Of a DNA stretch of 29,046 nt, positions 19,579 to 29,046 are shown piece after piece. The DNA is from Didymodactylos carnosus (Eukaryota > Rotifera > Eurotatoria > Philodinida > Philodinidae). Under the pieces are notes generated by a model. That model had not been told where the DNA came from. It worked only from the letters and a program-made list of their open reading frames with translations, and did not search any database. Both the position numbers and the translations under genes were made by a program. Location of the stretch: contig CAJNOQ010001725.1 in NCBI GenBank assembly GCA_905250885.1, forward strand, positions 1 to 29,046, given 5' to 3'. Position 1 is the first letter of the stretch, and every line of letters starts with the position of its first letter.

Positions 19579-21350
19579 CTTCTGAGCAATGAAGAAAGTT
19601 AGTGAGGTTTCGAATCGAGAGTAAACTTCTAGAAACAACTTTTCCCTAGTAAATACAGATATTCCGCAAACTAAGTATTGGTTGAAAATTTGAAGAAAAA
19701 CTAATGAAATGTTACTTAATATCATATATATTAATATTTTATTGATTCGAACTCTTCTTACAGCAGAGTGTGAAGGAACGTGTTTCTTTCACACTTTCTT
19801 CTCCCTTTCTCTCTTTCTCTTCAGTGTTATATGGACTATGTTAATCAATGTAGAATTCAGTTCGAATAATAAATGAAACGTAGGAGAACACAATTTCTTT
19901 CTTATAAAGTACTTAAAATATGAAATTTTTTCAAAGCGGACATTGTTTTAGATTTTTTAACCCTCTAACACTGTATTTCTAAAAGAGAGAGCATTATTTG
20001 CATTTCTGGGTCATCTTAATAATATTAAAATAATTTTTTTACGCATTTGTTGAAGAATTTTGGGAAAAAGCGCGTGCAATGATTTGTAATAAAGTGACTT
20101 TCTTCGTGAAGGCACAACGTTTTTAGTTTTAGACGTCATATCCTTATTGGGCTTGAAAAAGGTGCATCTAGACCATGTACTGAGATCCTCATAGAAGAGA
20201 AACAATATTTAAAAATCCTGAAAGACGCTTCGGGTGACAAAAAACTCATCAAGGAAACTAAGTTGTGAGATATATTTCGGAAATCATGACTTTTCTGGAA
20301 AATAAAATAAAGAAAATATTTTAATTTTACCCACATCACTCATCTACTATAGAAGGACTAAATTATTCAAAATACTTGGATGAATGATACAGTCTTCTTC
20401 TGGGATTGCATGACACCAGTTTTACTAATTTAAGAAATGATAATCGTACCTGCGTGAAAGTAACAAATAACTTCACTCAAACCTGTATGAATTATAAACG
20501 AAGTGCAAAATAAATGTTCTTTTCATAGAATAAATCATCGACTGAAAACAAACAACGGTAGAATCAAATTATCATTTGTTTTGCTCTAAAAAGAAAAGAA
20601 CCAGAAAAAGTTGAAAGCCTTTAAAAAGTAATGGTGCAATATTGGATTAGTGTCAATCCTATAGTTTTATTTGCAAAGTCTGTTTAGTTGTAATGTTCAG
20701 TGCAAACTAGTCCATCACACGATCTGTTCGTCTTCATTAATGAAAACAAAATTGAATAAAGAACATGGTTTAGCAGCTTATTTTTTTCAATTTTTTTTCG
20801 ACCTACACTTGTTAAGCGTAAGCTAACTCGTATATTTTAAATGAAAATAATTTAACACAGTCGGGCTAATGTATCTTGGACTACAGCTCCGCATGGACGA
20901 GTTGGAGTTCCCATGTGTGCTAGACTGAATCGAAAACTTTATAAGACCGTGACTGGATTTGACTTCAAAAATTTTCTTGTATCGCATCGCACTTGCGTCA
21001 GAAAAAGAAACAAAGTTTGATTTTTGTAATGTATAACGCGAGTGCAGTACTGAGTCCATGACGAGACATAAATAAGTGTGTACAGTTACCTTTTTTCCGA
21101 CTGCCTTTGGCTCTATTCATGGTCATTGGACTCAAGTGACCGTCATATCTCTTAAACCATCCACCCTCCCCATGTCAGCATCCTGTTTCGGGAACCATAC
21201 ATCTGATCTTAACGAAAATTTAGGCGATTGTCAGGCCTAACATAAAATTTATACAAAAAAATTTTAACTCTCTAGGTGCAAGGGTTCCGAACTTATAAGC
21301 TAAGTAGAGTTTTCCAGAAAACTCTGTTTTATTATAAAAATAAACATATG
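19579..21350. other. Gene-free stretch
   Basis: AT-rich DNA with only short chance ORFs on the minus strand. A CT-rich tract occurs at 19780-19825. A foldback-core-like motif (gagttttccagaaaactc) lies at 21306-21325, next to the following element. Confidence 0.4.
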
Positions 21351-21637
21351 ACCAAAATGGCCTCATGAGAAGGGTAAAAGTAAAGCTTTAAAGTATAAAA
21401 TTCAGATTGCCTATATAGAAAAAGGGTTATCACAAAGTTTTGGTTAGTCTCTGATTCAATTTATGCGAAAAGGAATTACAAGTTACATCATCATGGTTGC
21501 GCCATCTGTAATTATTTCACAATTAACATCTTTAGGGATTAATTAAAACTTTGTGATAACCCTTTCTTTATATAGGTAATTTGATTTTTATACTTTAAAG
21601 CTTTACTTTTATCCTTCTCACAAGGTCATTTTGGCCT
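21351..21637. mobile_element. 287-bp MITE with arms of about 92 bp
   Basis: 21351-21442 and 21545-21637 are diverged inverted copies (shared motifs: accaaaatggcct, gtaaagctttaaagtata, gggttatcacaaagtttt) around a 100-bp non-coding loop. Confidence 0.8.
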
Positions 21638-22393
21638 GATGGGTTAAACCGCAGATCTATCTCTGTCAATCTCCGGCATAACTATCCTCTACAAATCAAA
21701 AAGAAAATTTAAATTTGTACGGCGAACTATAACGAAAAATTCTGGACCGTCAGCGCAAAAGTCTATATAGAAAATAGAACAAAAGAGAATACTAGACGCA
21801 TTTGCTACTTTTCGTAAAACTCTAATGACTTTTGACTAAAGCATCTTAGAAAGCTGGCATTTTGAACAGAAATCTTTGCGGGAAGTGTAGAGCTCAAAAG
21901 TGTCTTAGCGGGAGAAAGTAATAAATGTTAAAAATCGTTTTTTCATGATTTTTTAAAAACATTTTCAAAACCACTAAATACTTTCGATGTAGGCGATTCT
22001 GATACAGGTTCTAGAAGAAGACGAACTAGGCTGTCTAACCATACGTTCATTGTAAAGTCGCTGTTTTAGAAAAAAGCCTGATTTCTGGCATAAGGGGAGG
22101 AGGGCTTAAAAAGGCGGAGATTAGATGAGAGGTAGACAATATGACTAATAAAAGGAGGGGACCAGCTTTTCCGCTGCTTTTAGCCCACTGCTTTTCAACT
22201 TTATTATGATCACATTTTGTAGAGAAAACGATTTTACACATTTTGAAGTGCATATGAACCATTATAACATTATGGAGACTTTTTAAAAGATCTTTTCTGA
22301 GGAGGCACATAAAGCATATCGGTGCTTAATAAAATTCATTTCGTTTGAAATATAATAAAAAGTTATGGTAAAGCTTGACATAGCAAAATGGCT

Positions 22394-22850
22394 CTTGAAA
22401 AGTTCTACAATATTCTGACTAAACAAACCCGATACATCATCGGCTCAATTCTTTATAGGTCGAATATGAACCCAATGAAACCTAAAAGTCAACGCAATTG
22501 ATGTTTTGGCCAATTTACTCCCATAGATAAAAGAGGATCCAACTAGTTTTTAGTATAAAAAAATAGTTCTTGAAAACCTCTACAATATCTGTTAATACGA
22601 AACTTGACGAAGCCTGAGGGCAGGTTTTATGAGTTTAATACTTTTCCATGGGTCGTGGCTCTGCCAAGGGAACTCTTGATCACTTTTCTCTATGAAACCA
22701 AAGAAGATTTCTAATCATTCAGCATCATTTGATGCGTCTTGAGAAGCTCTACAAGATGTGTTAATAGGAAACTTAACGAAGCTTGTCAGGGGCTTTTGTG
22801 TATTGAATACTTTGCCACTTAATCTCACAGTGGGTCTAAAAATTGTTCGC
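22394..22850 (+). repeat. Diverged tandem repeats, period about 170-175 bp
   Basis: Three starts at 22394, 22569 and 22738 share the pattern cttga(a/g)aa..tctacaa(t/g)at followed by aaacttgacgaagc-type words and later gaatacttt. Divergence is considerable. Confidence 0.5.
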
Positions 22851-22975
22851 CACCTTTAGTTTTCATTTTTCTCGTCGAACATAATAGCCTGTAATAAATT
22901 TGGAAAAAGATTTGACTAGCTGAAAGAATTTCCGATCTCAGGTGATGTATACAGACGTTCTATTCCAAAACCAGG

Positions 22976-23160
22976 TCCCCGAGTTCAATCTAAAAATCCT
23001 TTACAAATACGTCTACATGTAGAGCAAACATTGCTGAAGAAAATGAGACGTCTCCCAGCTCTCTACGCAGCTCTCTACGACATTTATTCATGGCGCAGTA
23101 TTCAATTTATCGAAGGGGTCATAGCAGCAAAACTAAAGGGAAAACACGAAGATACGCCCT
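22976..23160 (+). repeat. Diverged copy of the 4963-5247 foldback family
   Basis: It shares agacgtctcccagctct, tttattcatgg and gggaaaacacgaagatacg in the same order as the left arm and loop at 4963-5125. The right arm is missing, and the match stops where the arm of the 22155-23270 element starts. Confidence 0.75.
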
Positions 23161-23270
23161 TATGTTATAATGGTTCATATGCGCTTTGAAATGTGTAAAA
23201 TCGTTTTCTCTACAAAATGTGATTTTAACGAAGTTGAAAAAGCAGTGGAAAAGCGGGCCCCTCGTTTTTA

Positions 23271-24745
23271 AGAAAGACTCAAAAGGAGCCATATATTGTT
23301 GATGAAGTCGAAGAAGTGGTCCAACCGAACACTGAGGCTTTGAGGTTTTCCAGAAGCTTTCTGCACGACCTTAACCCAATACCCAGCTGAAATTTACTTT
23401 TTTCGTCTTCATTATGCTTTATGAGCTGCTGTAACGTTTCCTGAAAGTTTTCTTTAGTCAGCATGAGATTTGATCGAGATATAAGGATTTTAAGTTTTGC
23501 TGATAACCGGCGAAAAACCGAGTTTTCACAAAGATGCTTCTGGCGAAGTTATTTTCATTTCTACACAAAAACAAATGTTGCCACTACGCTCAGCGTAGTC
23601 GATTACCTATATTCCATGGCACTTTGAGTTTCCCAGAGATGTCTGCTCGGAGATAGATAAGTGCTCGGGGAAAGCTAGCTCTGTCCGAACGACGATAGCT
23701 GGAGAGCTGGGACTATATAATTTTGTAGAATAACGTCCGGACTACCTATGCATACAAGAGCATTACTAACTTTGTATGCTAGTTTTCTGAGAACGTACCT
23801 GATTTTCCAAAGATCCTATGGAAAACTAGGAATGAAATGATGTTTTTTTATCATCGCGAAAAGAAGAAATAACTTTATTACGAAGGGATGAAACATTATA
23901 TTCGAAAATTTAAAGAAGGTCCTGTTCTCTACGAAAAACGGTCATAGTCTCTTAAAAATCAAAAGAATACACAAAAACTCCCTGAACAAATTGCTTGAAC
24001 CTCTGACAAATTTTAACTTTCAAGGACAATTTTAACTTGTAAGATAGGAAGGAAGATGAAAACCGTAATGAGCGTTTAATTTCTTGTAAGCATGTGTAAA
24101 CGAAAAACAACAGAAACACTCAAGCTAAACTTTATTCATTTGTAGTTTCGTGATCCCACAGAAGAATCAGCACAGCTTCCAGTACGAAAATGTAAGTCCG
24201 TTTTCTCGGAAAGCATTTTCATCGTTTCAATGCCATTTATTTTTGGTAAATCTTAGGATCAATGACGATGTTGAAGGGATTAATCTGGACAGCAACTGGA
24301 AGCAGATCTTTGTTATCGTAAAATCAAGGCAAACAATTTTTTAAATCTCTAACTCATGTCGCCTATTATTTAAACGAGAAGTTCAAAAAGGTCACGTTTT
24401 CCGTGTAACTCTATGAACTCTGAGCAAAGTAGCTTTTTACCAGAGTTGCGTCTGTACAACTCAGAACTCCGGAAAAAAAATGGAAATCCATTTTTACTGT
24501 ATTATTTAACATTTTTCTACTGCGCAGAGTACCAAAAGCTCTGCAGGATTTTACTCGATAAAATACAAGAAAATAACAAACATAAATATAAATTTGGATT
24601 TTAACCGACAAGCTGTTTTTAGAATGTATATTTTTGATCCGAAAAGTAACTGCCACTTTAGTTGGCCTATAATATGACAAGGCAACCTCCACAAACTATA
24701 GATAAAAAAACACTTAAAAATCTTCGTGATCATGGAAAAGTAGCA
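23271..24745. other. Gene-free stretch
   Basis: Only short ORFs with no recognisable family, including a minus frame at 23279-23464. No repeats stand out by eye. Confidence 0.4.
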
Positions 24746-25065
24746 AACATATCACCGGAACAAAAAAAATAAAGTTGATTTAGAGTTGCTGAAAAGTGAT
24801 TTTTCGTATTCATCATACTCGATAACCCAAAAGATTTTCTAATTTTGGCCCGGGGTACTTCCGAAAGTTTAAGAAAAATTTTGAAACAAAATGGCGCAAA
24901 AAGTTTTCCATGAAAAAATAATATTAATTTGAAAACTTTTCCTAAACTTTCGGAAGTACCACGGGCCAAAAACAGAAAATCTTCTGGGTTATCGAGTGTG
25001 ATGAATACGAAAAACCACTTTTCAGCAACTCTAAACCAACTTTATTTTTTTTCCGGTGATATTTT
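24746..25065. mobile_element. 320-bp foldback repeat, arms of about 135 bp
   Basis: 24746-24884 and 24931-25065 are inverted copies with small indels (shared motifs: cttccgaaagttta, gggttatcgag, atcaccgg) around a loop of about 46 bp. Overlapping ORFs on both strands with nearly the same peptide (for example LSEVPRAK) are produced by the palindrome, not by genes. Confidence 0.85.
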
Positions 25066-26662
25066 CTCAAAATCCGAACAAATTCCGAAAAAAATTCGAA
25101 CGAAAAAAAAACGAACGAAATTTGTCCGGAAAAGGTAGCAGCTATGCTCGTAATAAATGTCTTCCTTTAAAACACAACAGTTCCTCTAAGAACTAGTAAT
25201 TTGTATCTCCCCCTCTCTTTTTCTTCTTTCTCTTTGTGTGCATCTGTGTTCCATGGAATAGGCATTTATAATATAGTTGTCTATGTCCCTTCTCTTTGCC
25301 ATCAAAAATAAATAAATAAATAGTCACATCTCTCTTGGTTTCTCTTCTTAGATAATTTAAAATGGAATAAAACTGGTATACTTGTTTCTCGTTACCTTGT
25401 CGCCCCCTTCATTACTAAAATTGCTGTGCACATATTCTGTACATGACTGATCTTCTTATGTAACTCTACTTCGAAAACCGGAAAGATCAGATATAAACTG
25501 CAAAAGATTCGACTGTCAAATACTATGCACACTAACTGAAGACGACTACATACTACATTACTTGTTTTTAGAGATACGATTTGATGTGTCCCACCGGAAT
25601 TAAACTAAATTCAGACGAACATTATCTATTAATCTTACATTTAACTGATTTTGATATTTTAAATTCAAATTGTTTGAACTAAATAAATTTTTTTTTACAA
25701 CCACTTTCGATTTGAAAAACTCTCAAGTCTTGGAAACTTGAACTGACCCTTATTACTCGCAAAATCCTCGAGACTGTCTTTCATCCTTTTCTAAATCCTT
25801 TTCTTTCAATAACCACACTAAACTTGAATGACTCATAGAGAAATTGCGATAACGAATTTGTCTTTTCTCTGGTTAAGCGTCAAGACGACAATTACTAAGT
25901 AGATGCATGATCACCACTGAAGACCGAATCACCGAATTATTTCGGTGACGTCTGACGTAATACTCTCAACTGTGTTGCAAGAAGAGTTAGAGAAAGCCAG
26001 TGTCGAGGACTGCCCGTGTGGTAAGAACCGGTTCAAGTTTTCAAGGCTTGAGCTTTTCTATAACCCAAAAGACCGGTTGTAAAACAAAATTTATTTAACA
26101 TTTATCTGATGCATGAAAACTTTTGTCTACATCCAAATTTTATCATCAGTAGATGAATACTGATGCATAAGACGAAACCAGTCCGTAGACTCTGGATGAT
26201 CGTGATAAGCATCCCGAATCAATATTCTTATAACGATCTATCTTTTATAGAAAGATGACGTTCCGATCCGATACATGACACCTATGTTTTGAAGAAAAGT
26301 TTTTAGTATTTCTAGCGAAATTTCAATCTAAAAGGCTGAAAAATATAACATCCTGTTTAGTTTTCTACTTCTACTTATGTATTCAAAATTTTAAAATATA
26401 AAACAGCTTAATAACAACAAAAAAAAAGAAATTTAGAACTCCAACTAATCAGTCTAAAAATACTTAAAACTTTACTTTGCTACTTTGATTTACTTTGGAT
26501 GACTGTTGCATCCGTCCACATAATTAGCAAAATTGTAATAATCGTTTTTCAAAAATAATTACAGGAAAAAAGCAGTACCGTCATCCAAAATACATGAAAA
26601 AATAATGCAGAATGTGGAGCAGGAATAAAAATTAATGAAATATTTGTTAAAAGTTAGTTCGC
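25066..26662. other. Gene-free stretch downstream of the NHL gene
   Basis: It contains an AAAT-type short tandem repeat at 25306-25321, a pyrimidine-rich tract at 25205-25240 and a small hairpin tcaccgaa/ttcggtga at about 25931. No gene is supported. Confidence 0.4.
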
Positions 26663-28436
26663 TTAAAGAACGTTAAATATTGACAGGTACGTGTCCACAA
26701 CGTACATGTTTACTCCCGAGTCAAAACTAACTGATGTTGGAAAATTTAGTCCCGAAATTACAGCTGTTCCATTAGTAGAATTAGATGGAAATCGGAGAAT
26801 ATTTGAACCATTAGTGACATAAAGATAGTTGTTACAATCGACTCTAATAGATTGTGCTGCCAGTAGTCCCGTTATCAGTGTCGTGCCCGTCGTAGCGCCC
26901 GATAACCATTTCTGAATTCGTGCATTTCCAGCGTCAAGTATATAGAGACTTCCACTGGAATCAACAGCAATGTTAATAGGATTATTCAATTGATTTGAAC
27001 TGTTGCCTGCTCCATTTCCACCAGCCACAACCGTTCCATTACCACTTCCCGTCGAGGAGAGTTTTAGTACACGATTACCATCGTAGTCCGATATATAAAT
27101 GTTATCGCTTGAATCAATAGCTAAACCCCATGAGCCCCCATATCCGCTGACATTTGTAAATGTTAATAGAGTACCGTTGGTCGATAGTTTCAAAATTTGT
27201 GGCAAAGGTCCTTGAGCAATATAGACATTTCCACTTGTATCAACAACAATATCCGTCGGTTCAGTAGCATTCGCAATGACAGTAGCATTGGTTGCACCTT
27301 TCAAAAATTTAAATACTTGATTACCAGCAAAATCGACTATGTAAGCTGTATCGAAAGTATCGATAAAGACAGTCGCCGACATATTTCCAAATGGAATTGT
27401 ACGGGCCGTGTTATTCCATGTAGCAGTTGTTGGCACAGAACAGATTGATGTATCTTTAAAGAAGAAAAATGGTACAAGACAGAACTCCTGCCTATCCACC
27501 CGACTAGATGACTCCACCCGGAGTCGACCCGCCTCGGACCAGGCCGGGCCGAGCCAGTCGCTTTTTTTTTCTCAGGCCGAGTGGGCCGTCCGAGAAAAGT
27601 TTTTAGCTCGGTCGGGTCAGCGTTTTTTAAGGTCCGGCCCGGCCCGAGAATTTTAAAAATTTTCTCCATATTTTCAGTTAAATTTGGATATTTCGTAGTC
27701 ACAATATGTTATTATTATTTAGTGAATTCTGTTGAGAAAAAAAGAGTTTGATTAGTGGTCAATTCAGGTGACTAATGATAGAAGAAGAAACAAATACACC
27801 ATCTAAAGGAATTCTATCATTTACCAAGTTTATTGTACAATAGATTCTCGAATATGTGCTGTCCAATATGTATATGCTGCTGAACTAATCTTTAGCAAAG
27901 GTTTTACTGCGTTTTTGCCATAACAAAATTTAATTGAGTCTAGAAAGAATTTACAGTCGGGCTCAAGCCGGGCGGTCCAGGAAAGACTACTAACCGGGCC
28001 GGGCCAATCGATTAGCATGATGGGTTGGGCAGGCCTCGACTTTTCTTGACCCGGCTTGGTCCAGGCGGGCCATCAGAAATTCACCCGATTAGGAGCTCTG
28101 GTACAAGATAACAGACACTTGTTCATACTCACTTATTGCATCTGAACCGGTATATGGCACTAAACAAACGAAAAGCATTTTTTTTTTTGTGTGAATGCAT
28201 GATGGCATCGCTTACGTATAGATGAAACATATACAACAGCAGTAGCGATTATACTGTATGTAGCAACACTACCATCTACAAAAGTAACTACTGTCGTGTT
28301 TAAATAAAGTGGTGTGTATGTAACGTTATAGAGTAGAACTTGTAGATTAGATGCAATACGGTTTTGACACGGAACTAAACAGGTATATTGATAATGGACT
28401 CGAAACCAAGCAATCACCCATCGATTAGTAGTAGTT
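26663..28436 (-). CDS. NHL-repeat six-bladed propeller protein, 5' end incomplete
   Basis: Three exons join in frame on the minus strand: 28216-28436, 28133-28159 (27-bp microexon) and 26663-27453. Introns are 28160-28215 (56 bp) and 27454-28132 (679 bp), both phase 1 with gtaagc/tttag and gtgagt/taaag sites. The total of 1039 nt gives about 345 residues ending in TAA. The first exon encodes a Tyr/Val-rich extracellular-looking segment with CLVPC and NVT/NTT glycosylation sites. The last exon has six NHL-type units, for example DIVVDTSGNVYIA, LAIDSSDNIYISDYDGNRVLKL, IAVDSSGSLYILDAGNARIQKW, with many NxS/T sites: one propeller. Propellers of this type bind proteins or ligands; the role here is unknown. 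The 28216-28436 exon is opened by tttttcag, so earlier exons with the start codon lie upstream, probably outside the window. Intron 2 carries a mobile element. Confidence 0.82.
27454..28132 (-). other. 679-bp intron inflated by an insertion
   Basis: Donor gtgagtatg at the 28132 end, acceptor ttctttaaag at 27454. Removing the 619-bp element plus one 10-bp target copy (27480-28108, 629 bp) leaves a 50-bp intron, matching the 54 and 56 bp of the other introns in this window. Confidence 0.8.
27480..28098. mobile_element. 619-bp GC-ended element with 10-bp target duplication in an NHL intron
   Basis: tggtacaaga flanks it at 27470-27479 and 28099-28108. Short TIRs agaactcct/aggagctct follow. Both ends of about 150-180 bp are GC-rich with ggccgggcc and ccgggccggg words, while the middle is AT-rich. 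No transposase. The composition recalls the 16419-17008 element, but the TIRs differ. Confidence 0.85.
28133..28159 (-). CDS. 27-bp microexon of the NHL gene
   Basis: Bounded by ttgtttag and gtgagt on the minus strand, phase 1 on both sides, giving the linker LPYTGSDAI between the upstream extracellular segment and the propeller. Skipping it keeps the frame, so it could be optional. It is part of the 26663-28436 gene. Confidence 0.65.
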   Translation of the reverse strand, partial: CHIPVQMQ

Positions 28437-28750
28437 CTGAAAAAAATAATATTACTCTCATGAAGTCACTGCATGAGAAATACGATCTACTGCTACTAAA
28501 GCATGCTCAATAATCATCTCAGATTTTTTTCAAAGTATCCTCATATTGCAGAGCATATTGAGTTAGCTATAAATGCATATTTTAACTCTTCCAGACCTAA
28601 AAGTTTTCCTTAGGGTTCAACAATAAAAAAAGTGTTCCGAGAAAATGTGGGAGTAAAATTAAAATATTCATTTCTCGATGACGATAAGAGATTTAGTCTA
28701 GATTTGTGCACCGCAGACACTAGACAATGTCCTGTATCTACTGACGGTCT

Positions 28751-29046
28751 TAAGGTTCAAATATCCACACTACAGACATAAAAATCCAGATCTTCAAAGA
28801 TCCCAGGCTTGATTTTCTTTGTATCTGCCCTTGAGTAGAATTTTGTGCGAGTGTTTTTTTAGAACTATTAACTATGGGCTATGCAAATTTGCAATAGAAT
28901 GTTTGGATATCTCTAAAGGGCCCTGATCTAAGCGGAAGGAGATGTCTCGCAGCGCTATAGCAGCGAGGATGGATAAAAAGAAAATCAAGCCTGGGGTCTT
29001 TGAAGATCTGGATTTTTATGTCTGTAGTGTGGATATTTGAACCTTA
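28751..29046. mobile_element. 296-bp inverted-repeat element at the window edge
   Basis: 28751-28821 and 28976-29046 are near-perfect inverted copies (shared motif: aaggttcaaatatccacac) around a 154-bp loop. The right arm ends exactly at the last base of the window, so the element may continue. It lies upstream of the NHL exon and may separate it from its 5' exons. Confidence 0.85.

Larger units (their letters stand above)
22155..23270. mobile_element. 1.1-kb decayed inverted-repeat element
   Basis: 22155-22270 and 23162-23270 are inverted copies at roughly 85% by eye (shared motif: acattttgtagagaaaacga). The interior contains diverged tandem units and a relative of the 4963-5247 foldback. 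Minus-strand ORFs here lie in the arms and show no known domain. Confidence 0.65.

Noticed and set aside
24729..25138. Overlapping ORFs on both strands encoding LSEVPRAK-type peptides
   Set aside because: They are mirror images produced by the foldback repeat at 24746-25065.
25306..25321. Short AAAT repeat as a possible functional site
   Set aside because: A common simple repeat with no supporting context.
27337..27702. ORFs running between the NHL exon and the GC-rich element (both strands)
   Set aside because: They cross a splice acceptor into transposon DNA and are chance open frames; the GC-rich composition removes stops.

Overview
The window looks like a gene-poor, AT-rich stretch of nuclear DNA from a small metazoan. 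A bdelloid rotifer is the best guess. This rests on very short spliceosomal introns (54, 56 and, after removing an insertion, 50 bp) and on gene families that I recall as expanded in bdelloids: NHL-repeat extracellular proteins, B-box/coiled-coil proteins and FMRFamide-type GPCRs. The organism call is inference. No rRNA, tRNA, CRISPR array or bacterial operon was seen.

Layout. 1-3800 is packed with nested repeats: a near-identical 653-bp direct repeat pair 2837 bp apart, a 480-bp palindrome and a MITE with TIRs of about 90 bp. 4040-4584 is a CAP/GAPR-1-like gene without a visible first exon. 4600-9680 has no convincing gene and contains one foldback repeat. 9684-9778 holds two perfect 1-nt-loop hairpins beside a decayed non-LTR retrotransposon RT relic. 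10099-11413 holds a small putative secreted-protein ORF and, 37 bp on, an intronless class A GPCR, possibly a trans-spliced pair. 12748-13785 (minus) is a divergent ADP-ribosylglycohydrolase with altered metal-site motifs. 14421-15917 is a 717-bp foldback element whose right arm was split by a 770-bp palindromic element that left a 10-bp target duplication. 16030-17008 carries two more small TIR elements. 18181-19320 (minus) is a B-box/coiled-coil/SPRY-like protein. 19413-25065 is gene-free and scattered with diverged inverted-repeat elements. 26663-28436 (minus) is an NHL six-bladed propeller gene with a 27-bp microexon and a 619-bp GC-ended element inside an intron. The window ends on the outer edge of another inverted repeat.

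The genes do not form an obvious pathway. CAP, NHL and the small ORF look extracellular, the GPCR is a plasma-membrane receptor, the ARH-like protein has no signal peptide or membrane segment, and the B-box protein is probably cytoplasmic. The main signal is repeated colonisation by palindromic non-autonomous DNA elements with 9-10-bp target duplications (Mutator-like in character), two of them datable by reconstructing the empty site from the window itself.
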